Source: Eleftheria terrae (GTDB lineage Bacteria > Pseudomonadota > Gammaproteobacteria > Burkholderiales > Burkholderiaceae_C). From it: a DNA stretch of 64,000 nucleotides. The DNA is taken from positions 5,084,001 to 5,148,000 of the forward strand of contig NZ_CP106951.1 in the NCBI RefSeq assembly GCF_030419005.1. The letters run 5' to 3'. A model generated the notes under the pieces. That model was not told where the DNA came from and searched no databases. It worked only from the letters and a program-made list of their open reading frames with translations. Numbering within the stretch: position 1 is the first letter of the stretch; each line of letters begins with the position of its first letter. Below are positions 27,781 through 35,412 of this stretch, piece by piece. Position numbers and translations under genes: made by a program.

Positions 27781-28974
27781 ATGATGTTGTCCGATCGCAC
27801 TCGGCTTCTCTCTCCGCCCGGCACCTCGAAAATGCGGGTCATCGCCAACGAGCTGAAGGCCGCCGGCGTCGATGTCGTGAATTTCGCGGCCGGGGAGCTC
27901 GATATCGACACCAGCCCCACGGTGAAATCGGCCGCGAAGGCAGCGATCGATGCCGGGCACAATATCTATACGCCGACGCTTGGTTTGCCGGGCTTGCGGA
28001 AGCTGGTGGCCGAACTGGTCAGCCGGCAGTGCGGCACCCCGTACCAGGATACCGAGGCGGGCGTGACCGCCGGTGCCAAGCAGGCGCTCTTCAATGCCGC
28101 CTTGGTGCTGGTCAATCCAGGCGACGAAGTGATCATCCCGCAGCCCTATTGGGTGACTTTCCCGTCCCAGGTGGAGCTGGCCGGGGGGCGGCCGGTGTTC
28201 ATCGATACGCGTCGCTCCGGCTACCGCCTGCTGGCGGCAGACGTCGAGCGGGCCGTGACGGCGAAGACGAAAGCGATCGTCATCAACACGCCGAACAACC
28301 CGACCGGCACCATTTACGACGCCGACGAGTTGCGCCGAGTTGCCGATTTGGCCTTGCAACACGACTTCTGGATCATTTTCGACGAGTGTTATGCCTCCCT
28401 GGTGCGCAGCGGCCATGAGCATTCCAACATCGTTGCCTTGCGTCCGGAGGTGAAGGATCGGGTGGTTGTCGTCAACTCCTTCTCCAAGAGCCAGGCCCTG
28501 ACCGGCTGGCGGGTGGGCTATGTCGCCGCGCCGGCGCCGGTGGTCAAGGCGATGGAAAACCTGCAGGGCCACACCACTTCCAATCCGAACAGCGTGGCGC
28601 AGTACGCCGTCATGGCGGCGCTGCGCGAAGGCATGGCGCCCTTCGTCGACGCGGCCAATCGCCTGCTCGACGATCGGCTGCAGCACGCGCTGCACATCGT
28701 GCACGAGATGGCGGGAATCAAGGCGGCACCAGCGGAAGGCGCCTTCTATCTCTTCCTCGACATCCAGTCCAAGCTGGGCAAGTCCTTCCGCGGCCAGCAG
28801 GTGAAGGATGTGGACGCATTGTGCGAGCTGGCGCTGGCGCATGCGAACGTGGCGGTGGTCTCCGGCGCTGCCTTCGGGGACCCGACCGGCATACGGGTGT
28901 CCTACGCCATCAAGAGCGAAGACGTCACCAAGGGCCTGCTGCGCCTGCAGCGGTTTTTCGCCGAGATCGAATGA
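27781..28974 (+). CDS. Class I pyridoxal-phosphate aminotransferase
   Basis: A 397-residue fold-type I transaminase. The cofactor lysine is in NSFSKSQALTGWRVGY, and NTPNNPTG plus IFDECYASLV (Asp/Tyr for the pyridine ring) are present. It resembles aspartate/alanine aminotransferases of subgroup I-gamma rather than the class V 2-aminoethylphosphonate transaminase PhnW. GAGG at 27768-27771 sits nine bases before the ATG at 27781, while the ATG at 27772 directly abuts it. It is 46 bp after pepM. In context it may transaminate phosphonopyruvate to phosphonoalanine, as reported for PnaA in phosphonoalamide synthesis; in the reverse direction it could feed the neighbouring hydrolase. Confidence 0.85.
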   Translation: MMLSDRTRLLSPPGTSKMRVIANELKAAGVDVVNFAAGELDIDTSPTVKSAAKAAIDAGHNIYTPTLGLPGLRKLVAELVSRQCGTPYQDTEAGVTAGAKQALFNAALVLVNPGDEVIIPQPYWVTFPSQVELAGGRPVFIDTRRSGYRLLAADVERAVTAKTKAIVINTPNNPTGTIYDADELRRVADLALQHDFWIIFDECYASLVRSGHEHSNIVALRPEVKDRVVVVNSFSKSQALTGWRVGYVAAPAPVVKAMENLQGHTTSNPNSVAQYAVMAALREGMAPFVDAANRLLDDRLQHALHIVHEMAGIKAAPAEGAFYLFLDIQSKLGKSFRGQQVKDVDALCELALAHANVAVVSGAAFGDPTGIRVSYAIKSEDVTKGLLRLQRFFAEIE

Positions 28975-28985
28975 GGGAGATTGCC

Positions 28986-29849
28986 ATGAGCGACACACAT
29001 CCGGACGCGCTGGCCCTGGCCCGCCACACCGAGGTCATCATTCTGGCCGCGGGCCTGGGCAGCCGCCTGGGGCCCAATACCGCGGCCCGTCCCAAGTGCC
29101 TGGTGCCGGTCAACGGCACGCCGATCCTGCAGCGCATGGTCGATTCGCTGCTGGCGCACGGTGTGGAGGGCATCACCGTTGCCATCGGCTACCTGGGCGA
29201 CCAGATCCGGCAGTTCTTCGCCGAGCGCTATGCCGGGCTGCGGGTGAACTTCGTCGAGAACCCGAATTACGCGGCCACCGGCTCGGTGTTCTCGCTCGAC
29301 TTGGCGCTTGACGCGGTGGACCCGGCGGCCCACCTGCTGCTGGTCGAAGGCGACGTGGTGTGCGAGCCGGAGCTCATCCGCCGCACCTTTGCCTCGGCCG
29401 CGCAGGCGTCGGCGCTGACGGTGCTCTCGCCCTATGAGCCCAGCCTGTCCGGCACCTTCGCCTTGACCGGGCAGGGCCGGGTGGCCGCCTGGCTGCACGA
29501 GAGCGTGCGCACGCCGGACTTTCCGCTGGCCGAATCGTTCAAGACCGTGAACATCAGCTTCCTGCGCGCCGGGCAGCCGGCGCAAGCGCTGCGGGCGGCG
29601 GTGAAGGACACCATCGTGAAGGGCGGTGTCAAGGCTCCGCTGGAGTATGCGATGCAAGACCTGGTGAGCCAGGGCCTGCCCATCGAGGCCCTCGAGACGA
29701 CCGGCCTGAGGTGGTTCGAGATCGACACGCCGGAAGACCTGGCCATTGCGGAGGACCTGTTCCCGCCGCTTGACGGGTCCGGCAGCGCCGGCACCGCGGG
29801 GGCAGGCCTCCCGGCGCCCGGGCTGCCCGTGGCGGCAGCCCTCGGTTGA
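28986..29849 (+). CDS. NTP-transferase (phosphocholine/phosphonate cytidylyltransferase-like)
   Basis: A 287-residue nucleotidyltransferase of the RmlA/LicC fold. The signature ILAAGLGSRLG followed by RPKCLVPVNGTPIL binds the nucleotide. ATGSVFSLDLAL and the metal-binding EGDVVCEPEL resemble LicC- and PntC-type cytidylyltransferases, which activate phosphocholine or 2-aminoethylphosphonate to CMP derivatives. Such a domain is often fused to PEP mutase in other bacteria. It should activate the phosphonate product for transfer to a polymer. The C-terminal 25 residues are Gly/Ala/Pro-rich. GAGGGAGA precedes the ATG, 11 bp after the aminotransferase stop. The real substrate is not proven. Confidence 0.85.
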   Translation: MSDTHPDALALARHTEVIILAAGLGSRLGPNTAARPKCLVPVNGTPILQRMVDSLLAHGVEGITVAIGYLGDQIRQFFAERYAGLRVNFVENPNYAATGSVFSLDLALDAVDPAAHLLLVEGDVVCEPELIRRTFASAAQASALTVLSPYEPSLSGTFALTGQGRVAAWLHESVRTPDFPLAESFKTVNISFLRAGQPAQALRAAVKDTIVKGGVKAPLEYAMQDLVSQGLPIEALETTGLRWFEIDTPEDLAIAEDLFPPLDGSGSAGTAGAGLPAPGLPVAAALG

Positions 29850-29861
29850 TGGAGTGATGCG

Positions 29862-30554
29862 ATGTTCGGGGCATTGGAGCTGATCCTCATCGAGCCGATA
29901 CGGGCCGCCTTGCTGGTAGTGCTTGAGTGGGCCTTCGAGCTCACGAGGAGCCAGGGGGTGGCCATCATGGTGCTGAGCCTGGTGTTCAACCTGCTCCTGC
30001 TGCCCGCCTACCACTGGGCAGAAAAGGTGCAGGGCCGCGAACGGGAGGCGCAGGCGCGCATGGCGCCCAAGCTGCAGGAGTTCAGTTTCGCCTTCGCGGG
30101 GCAGGAGCGCTACATGATGCAGCGCGCCCTGTACCGCCAACACCGCTACCACCCGATCTTCGCAATGCGCGGGTTGGTGCCGCTGGCCCTGCAGATCCCC
30201 TTGTTCATCGCTGCCTTCGGTCTGCTGAACCGGCATGCACCGCTGTCCGGCGTGCCTTTCCTCGGCATCCCCGATCTCGGGGCGCCGGACGGCCTGCTGT
30301 TCGGAATCAACCTGCTGCCCATCGTCATGACCTTGCTCAACCTGATCGCGCTGTGGCTGTACAGCCAGGGGCAGGGCGTGAGCGAGAAGGTGCAGGGCCA
30401 TGTCATCGCAGTGCTGTTCCTGGTGCTGCTGTATCGGTCGCCAGCCGGGCTGGTGCTGTACTGGACCACCAACAACCTGTTCTCGGTGTTCAAGAGCCTC
30501 TTCTATTCGAGCCGCCGATCACACGACTTCTACCGAGCGAGCAAATGCGCATGA
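29862..30554 (+). CDS. Short YidC/Oxa1-family membrane protein
   Basis: A 230-residue membrane protein of the YidC/Oxa1 family lacking the large periplasmic domain. The family is known for inserting membrane proteins. The helix-1 hairpin AIMVLSLVFNLLLLPAYHWAEK and the conserved C-terminal PAGLVLYWTTNNLFSVFKS are visible. Aligned to YidC, the conserved groove arginine (Arg366 in E. coli) is replaced by Asn in VFNLLLLP, so it may not be an ordinary insertase. About five hydrophobic helices are present. It starts at 29862, 12 bp after the nucleotidyltransferase, and overlaps the next gene by 10 nt. Probably acts in export or assembly of the surface polymer. Confidence 0.75.
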   Translation: MFGALELILIEPIRAALLVVLEWAFELTRSQGVAIMVLSLVFNLLLLPAYHWAEKVQGREREAQARMAPKLQEFSFAFAGQERYMMQRALYRQHRYHPIFAMRGLVPLALQIPLFIAAFGLLNRHAPLSGVPFLGIPDLGAPDGLLFGINLLPIVMTLLNLIALWLYSQGQGVSEKVQGHVIAVLFLVLLYRSPAGLVLYWTTNNLFSVFKSLFYSSRRSHDFYRASKCA

Positions 30555-32398
30555 GCCGTCCGATCCGCTTTCCCGTGTTCGCCGAGCTGCAGGGGCGCCA
30601 GGGGCGCGTCTACGCCCTGCTGGCAGCGGCGCTCTTCATGGTGGTGGCTGTCGCACTGCCGGCGTCGCTGACCGGACTGGAGGACGACGTCGACGGCCTG
30701 CGTGGTTACTTCAGCTTCTTCTTCGGGGTGGTGCTCGGCTACGGCATCCTCTATGCCGGGCTGGCCTACGTGGTGTACCGCATCTCGTCCAGCAGGGTTC
30801 GCTCGCTGTGGATCGCTGCCGGGCTGGTGCTGCTGTTCGCGGCGCTGGCTTTCGGCTTCTTCCTCCCCCCGCATGCGGGCGTGCTGGACAACTTCAGCTT
30901 CTCGGAGCCGGCCGGGCTGGCGCCGAACGCCACGTCGCTGCTGATCGACGCGGTGGTGTTGCTGGCGTGTGTCGTGGCTGCTGTGTACCTGCTGGCGCGT
31001 CGCCTCTCCTGGCTGCTGAACGGCCTGGGGGTGGCGCTGCTGGCCAGCGTGGTGGCCACCGGCTACAGCCTGTATTCGATCCATGAGCGCGTCAGCCGCA
31101 AGTCGGAAGACGAGCTGGCCGGCAACGCCAAGCTGTTCAGCTACTCCAAGACCGGCAAGAACGTGGTGATGATCTTTGTCGACGGTGCGATGAGCGGCTA
31201 CCTGCCTGACATCTTCGCCGACAGCCCTCGCCTGCCGGCGCAGTTCCCCGGCTACACCTGGTACTCCAACATCGTCTCCACCGGCAACCGCACCTTCAAC
31301 GGTCTGCCGGCCGTGTTCGGCGGGTTCGACTACACCGTCTCGGGCATCAACCAGCGCAGCGGGGCCTCCTTGAAGGAGAAGGTCAGCGACGCCTACCGGC
31401 TCTATGTCGACAACTTCAGTGCCCATGGCTACCAGGTGCTGTACTCCGACCCGTTCTGGTTCGGGCTGCAGCGCAAGGGGGACTGCGAGTACTTCAACCA
31501 GCGCTACGAAGGGCCGGGCATTGCACGCTGCATCCACTCCATCGGCAAGCGCATCGGCGCCAAGAAGGCCAATGTACGCAAGGGCCAGGAAGATCGCCTG
31601 CGCCTCGGCCTGGCGCACCAGTACATCGCCTTGAGCCTGCTGCGGGTGGCGCCGACCTCGCTGCGTGAATCGATCTACGGCAAGGGCAGCTGGGTCGGGC
31701 TGTCCTACATCTGGAAGAAGAAGGAGGACAAGTACCTCAACAACTTCTTCAGTCTTGCCAGCATGGGCGAGCTGTCGGATACGGCGGCGCCGCGCGACAC
31801 CTTCACCTTCATCACCAACGAGCTGCCGCGCGCGCCGCTGTTCCTGAAAGGCGACTGCATTCCGGACCGCAAGTTGTCGGACGCGAACGAGACGGTGCAC
31901 TCGCTGATCCAGCGCTACAACAGCAGCGACACGGCTGCCATCTACCAGACCACCCGGTGCACGGTGGAAATGCTCGGGCAGTACATGGACTGGTTCAAGG
32001 CCCAGGGCATCTATGACAACACGATGTTCGTGGTGGTGTCCGATCACGGCTGGGTGTCGCACAACCCGCTGCTCAAGCAGGTGCCGGAGCAGACCCGCTA
32101 CTCGATGTTCCAGAGTTTCCTGATGATCAAGCCTTTCGGTGCGTCGGGCCCGATCGCCGAGTCGAAGCAGTTCATCGCCAACGCCAGCGTGCCCGGCATC
32201 GTCTGTGACGTGCTGGGGGGGTGCAAGGACCGGGTCAGCGGCAAGGTCATCCGCTATACGCCAGTGCAAGGCTGGGTCACCTTGCATGAAACGCCTTGGC
32301 AGCCCAGTGGCCAGGGGCCCGACAACTACCGGGTCGAGCACCTCTACCGGGTAAAGGAAGACGTCACCCAGCCCAAGAACTGGGAGATGCTGCGGTGA
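30545..32398 (+). CDS. Membrane-anchored LtaS/sulfatase-fold transferase
   Basis: A 617-residue protein (615 if the ATG at 30551 is used) with about five N-terminal transmembrane helices (residues ~20-190) and an extracytoplasmic alkaline-phosphatase-superfamily domain. In the latter VVMIFVDGAMSG carries a metal-binding Asp, GNRTFNGLPAVFGG the probable Thr nucleophile, and VVVSDHGWVSH further metal ligands. This is the layout of lipoteichoic acid synthase and phosphoethanolamine transferases, which move phospho-groups at the outer face of the inner membrane. In this operon it may move a phosphonate-bearing group onto a glycan. The start overlaps the YidC-like stop. Confidence 0.8.
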   Translation: MRMSRPIRFPVFAELQGRQGRVYALLAAALFMVVAVALPASLTGLEDDVDGLRGYFSFFFGVVLGYGILYAGLAYVVYRISSSRVRSLWIAAGLVLLFAALAFGFFLPPHAGVLDNFSFSEPAGLAPNATSLLIDAVVLLACVVAAVYLLARRLSWLLNGLGVALLASVVATGYSLYSIHERVSRKSEDELAGNAKLFSYSKTGKNVVMIFVDGAMSGYLPDIFADSPRLPAQFPGYTWYSNIVSTGNRTFNGLPAVFGGFDYTVSGINQRSGASLKEKVSDAYRLYVDNFSAHGYQVLYSDPFWFGLQRKGDCEYFNQRYEGPGIARCIHSIGKRIGAKKANVRKGQEDRLRLGLAHQYIALSLLRVAPTSLRESIYGKGSWVGLSYIWKKKEDKYLNNFFSLASMGELSDTAAPRDTFTFITNELPRAPLFLKGDCIPDRKLSDANETVHSLIQRYNSSDTAAIYQTTRCTVEMLGQYMDWFKAQGIYDNTMFVVVSDHGWVSHNPLLKQVPEQTRYSMFQSFLMIKPFGASGPIAESKQFIANASVPGIVCDVLGGCKDRVSGKVIRYTPVQGWVTLHETPWQPSGQGPDNYRVEHLYRVKEDVTQPKNWEMLR

Positions 32399-32459
32399 CT
32401 CCCGGCCGTGAGCCGGCGGGCAGCGCCTCTTCTTCACCTCTCATCGACAGGAAGCCATC

Positions 32460-33764
32460 ATGAGCGCGCTGGATGCCACGCTGCTGCCGTCGCTGCTGCT
32501 GTACCTCGACCCCGGTACCGGGAGCATGCTGTTTTCCGCGGTGGTCGGATTTGCCGCGGCGTCCTTCTTCGCGCTCAAGGGCCTGATCGTCCGGGCGCCG
32601 ACACAGCTGCGTGCCTGGTTCGGCCGCCACGCGGGGGACTCCGCGCAAGACCGGCGCCTGGTGGTCTATAGCGAAGGCGGGCAGTATGAGGGCACCTTCC
32701 GGCCTTTGCTGCAAGAGCTGGCACGCCGCGGCATCGGCTGCCTGTACCTGTCGAGCGATGCGGGCGATCCCTTGCTGCAGTCCGGCATCGCCGGTGTCGT
32801 CACCCGGCACATCGGTCGCGGCCCGGCCGCCTGGGCCCAGCTGAACACCCTGCATGCCGAGGTGTGCATCATGACCACCCCTGGCCTGGACGTGCTGCAG
32901 ATCAAGCGATCGCGCCATGTGCGGCACTATGCCCACCTGATCCATTCGCCAACCGACAAGGCCTTCAATCGTCCTTACTCCTTCGACTACTTCGATTCGG
33001 TCATCCTTTGCGGCCCGCACCAAGAGCGCACCCTGCGCTGCCTGGAACAGCTGCGTGGCCAGCCACCGAAGCTGCTGGTGCAGGCCGGCTGCCTCTACTA
33101 CGACGAGATGCTGCCGGCCTATCGCGAGCTGCCGCCGGTGCAGCACAGCGCGAAGGCACCGTTGCATGTGCTGATTGCGCCCACCTGGGGCAAGAACGGT
33201 CTCCTCACACGCTATGGCATGCGGGTGATCCGGCCGTTGGTGGAGGCCGGCTTGCGCGTGACGGTGCGGCCGCATCCCCAGAGCTGGATCTCCGAAGCGG
33301 CCTTGCTGGCCGATCTGCGCGAGCAAACGCGGGAGTTCGCGGAGTTGCGCTGGGACGACAGCCGGGACGCCCTGCATGCGATGTCGGAATCGCATCTGAT
33401 GGTGTCGGACATCTCCGGCGTGCTGTTCGACTACTGTTTCCTGACCGAGAAGCCGGTGCTCAGCCTGGCCTTCGAGCCGGAACGCCGCGGCTTCGAAGCC
33501 AACGACCTGCCCTACGATCCGTGGGAGCTGACGGTGCTCGACATCGTCGGCAAGAAGGTGGGCGAGGGCGACCTGCCGCGCCTGGCCAGCCTCGCTGCCG
33601 ACATGGCTGGCGACGTTTCCCGGACCGCACAGATCCGGGCGTTGCGTGAGCAGTATGTGCTCCATTTCGGCCAGGCCGCCGTCCCGGCGGTCGACGCGCT
33701 TGAAGACATCCTGCAGCTGGCCGCTGCCGGGGGGGCTCGTGCCCTTGCTGCATCCCCGGCTTGA
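32460..33764 (+). CDS. TagF-like CDP-glycerol glycerophosphotransferase-family protein with N-terminal membrane anchor
   Basis: A 434-residue protein. Residues ~10-45 form a membrane anchor with the motif YLDPGTGSMLF, seen in small membrane proteins of surface-polysaccharide clusters. The rest resembles the Glyphos_transf/TagB-TagF glycosyltransferase B fold: VVYSEGGQYEGTFRPLL, HLIHSPTDKAF, RPHPQS, and MVSDISGVLFDYCFL with the conserved Ser/Asp that bind the CDP-linked donor. Known members polymerise glycerol phosphate from CDP-glycerol. Here it could use the nucleotide-activated phosphonate or build the acceptor backbone. The stop of the LtaS-like gene is 61 bp upstream. Confidence 0.8.
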   Translation: MSALDATLLPSLLLYLDPGTGSMLFSAVVGFAAASFFALKGLIVRAPTQLRAWFGRHAGDSAQDRRLVVYSEGGQYEGTFRPLLQELARRGIGCLYLSSDAGDPLLQSGIAGVVTRHIGRGPAAWAQLNTLHAEVCIMTTPGLDVLQIKRSRHVRHYAHLIHSPTDKAFNRPYSFDYFDSVILCGPHQERTLRCLEQLRGQPPKLLVQAGCLYYDEMLPAYRELPPVQHSAKAPLHVLIAPTWGKNGLLTRYGMRVIRPLVEAGLRVTVRPHPQSWISEAALLADLREQTREFAELRWDDSRDALHAMSESHLMVSDISGVLFDYCFLTEKPVLSLAFEPERRGFEANDLPYDPWELTVLDIVGKKVGEGDLPRLASLAADMAGDVSRTAQIRALREQYVLHFGQAAVPAVDALEDILQLAAAGGARALAASPA

Positions 33765-34305
33765 CGGGCGGCCGGCCGCCGGCCGGGTGGCCCCGGCAGC
33801 CGCTGCCTGCGACCCGCAGGCGCGCCTGCTGCTGCGGGCGCTGCTGCACGCCCCTGTGCGGCTGGTGCTTGCGGGCGTGGCGGCCTCGCTCGTGCTGACA
33901 TACGCGGTGGCCGCCGTGTTGCAGCCGTCCTTGGCCGTGAGGCCCCCGGCAGTGCCCATGCCCGGCCCGCGCTTGTTCCTGGCGGCTGGCTTGTTGTCTC
34001 CCCTGGCCGAGAATCTGCTGCTGTGGGCGGTGGTCGGCTTGCTGCATCGCTCCCGCCGCTTCGCCGCGATCCCGGGCTTGTGGTGGCGCGCCGCCGTGCC
34101 GGCAGCCGGCTTCGCTGCTGCCCATGCCGCATTGCATGGTGCCCTTGCGACATCCACCTTCCCGGCGGCGCTTCTGCTGTGCGCGCTGCTCACGCTGTCG
34201 CTGCAGGCTGGGGTGCGGGTGCGCGCACTGGCCTGTGCAGCTGGCTTGCACAGCTTGCACAACCTGGCCCTGCTCGGCTGGATGGCGTGGCGGCCGGGCG
34301 CCTGA
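33739..34305 (+). CDS. CPBP-like membrane protein (probable intramembrane protease relative)
   Basis: A 188-residue membrane protein whose GTG start (33739) overlaps the preceding gene by 26 nt, with a purine-rich GGGGGG site just before it. At least five hydrophobic helices are visible. FAAAHAALHG and GLHSLHNLALL fit the FxxxH and HxxxN motifs of CPBP (CAAX-protease and bacteriocin-processing) proteins. The first motif, normally EExxxR, is only AENLLLW, so the catalytic glutamate pair is incomplete and activity is doubtful. It appears to end the phosphonate/surface polymer operon; its role there is unknown. Confidence 0.55.
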   Translation: MPLLHPRLDGRPAAGRVAPAAAACDPQARLLLRALLHAPVRLVLAGVAASLVLTYAVAAVLQPSLAVRPPAVPMPGPRLFLAAGLLSPLAENLLLWAVVGLLHRSRRFAAIPGLWWRAAVPAAGFAAAHAALHGALATSTFPAALLLCALLTLSLQAGVRVRALACAAGLHSLHNLALLGWMAWRPGA

Positions 34306-34418
34306 CGCAGGCTGGTCGGGCCGGGGCTCGGCATGCGGCCCGGCATGGCTCTGCCCGGTGGGTCGCCGGAAGGCCGCCGTGCGGGCCACGGCGCGGCGAC
34401 CGGGAGCCAGCCCCGCTC

Positions 34419-34760
34419 TCAGCCGGGCTTGCGCAGCCGCTTGACGTTCGATTTCACCGTGCGGCTGTAAGGCAGCAGCGCCTGGTTGGCGGTGCGTACC
34501 AGGTGCCCGGTGTGGTGCAAGGTGGGCCGCATCAGCGTCTGCGGCGACTGCATCAAGTGCGGCCACATCGCGAACCAGGTGCTCCACCAGGCCTGGCTGG
34601 CTGCCAGTGTCTTCTCCCAGACCATGCGCTGCGATTCCAGCACGGTGGCCATCGGCCATGGCCAGGGGGCGTTCATCATCGTCAGCCGGCGGGTGATCAC
34701 TTCCGGCGCGCCGGTTGCGATGTCCATCGAGCGGGTCCAGAAGGTGTACCAGGGAACCAT
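34419..34760 (-). CDS. Small Trp-rich protein of unknown function
   Basis: A 113-residue protein I do not recognise. It starts MVPWYTFWTRSMDIAT and is rich in Trp, Met and Thr with a helical, amphipathic look (for example SQAWWSTWFAMWPHLMQ) but no continuous transmembrane helix. The C-terminus is basic (RTVKSNVKRLRKPG). The composition and amphipathic pattern resemble granule-binding or phasin-like proteins, but I cannot confirm a family. CAT at 34758-34760 is the start, with AGCTCAGCCC upstream giving no obvious site, so the start is uncertain. Confidence 0.55.
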   Translation of the reverse strand: MVPWYTFWTRSMDIATGAPEVITRRLTMMNAPWPWPMATVLESQRMVWEKTLAASQAWWSTWFAMWPHLMQSPQTLMRPTLHHTGHLVRTANQALLPYSRTVKSNVKRLRKPG

Positions 34761-34888
34761 GGGCTGAGCTCCTCATGCCGCGTTCATCGCGGCAAGCGAC
34801 CCCAGCTTATTCCGTGCGCCAGCCGCCGGTCGGCCGGACCCTGGCCCAGGTAGGGGATCAGCGGCGCCACAAGGGGCGGGGGCCGGGC

Positions 34889-35371
34889 TCAGCCGGCCGG
34901 GCGCCGCACGATCATCACTGCCGCGACACCCAGCACGACATACAGCGCCAGGCTCCAGAACTCATACGGCAGGCCCAGCAGTGTCGCCGCCGCGTCCGCG
35001 CAGGACGCCCGGACCGCGAACACGAAAGGCAGCGCTTGCTCCAGGCCGAGTGCGCTGATGATCTTGTCGGCCAGCGTCAGGTTGCAGGAGAAGGACTTGG
35101 CTGCCACGGTGTTCTGGTGAACCGCCGCGGCGATGCCCGCCACGGCAAACACCGCCGCCAGCCCTGCCGCCACCCGGCGCACCAGCGGTACCTTCACTGC
35201 CCAGGCGATGCCCGCCAGCAGCGCGATCACCAGGAAGATCACCCGCTGCAGCACGCACCAGGGGCAAGGCTGCAGGCCGAAGGCGTACTGGGACACCAGT
35301 GCGGCGCCGACGGCGCCCAGGCTGGCCAGGCAGATGACGCCGGACAGGGTGGAGGAAGACGACAGACGCAA
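34889..35371 (-). CDS. dsbB: Disulfide bond formation protein B
   Basis: Inner-membrane quinone reductase that reoxidises periplasmic DsbA. It has 160 residues and four transmembrane helices. The first cysteine pair is C36-x-x-C39 in QPCPWCVLQR, and the second is C96 (SFSCN) with C124 (RASCADA). The quinone-contacting arginine after CPWCVLQ is present. The gene is 41 bp downstream of the RidA-family gene on the same strand, but they need not share function. Confidence 0.93.
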   Translation of the reverse strand: MRLSSSSTLSGVICLASLGAVGAALVSQYAFGLQPCPWCVLQRVIFLVIALLAGIAWAVKVPLVRRVAAGLAAVFAVAGIAAAVHQNTVAAKSFSCNLTLADKIISALGLEQALPFVFAVRASCADAAATLLGLPYEFWSLALYVVLGVAAVMIVRRPAG

Positions 35372-35412
35372 GACGGGCTCCGCAGCGGTACAAGTTGAAG
35401 GGATGAGCTTCG

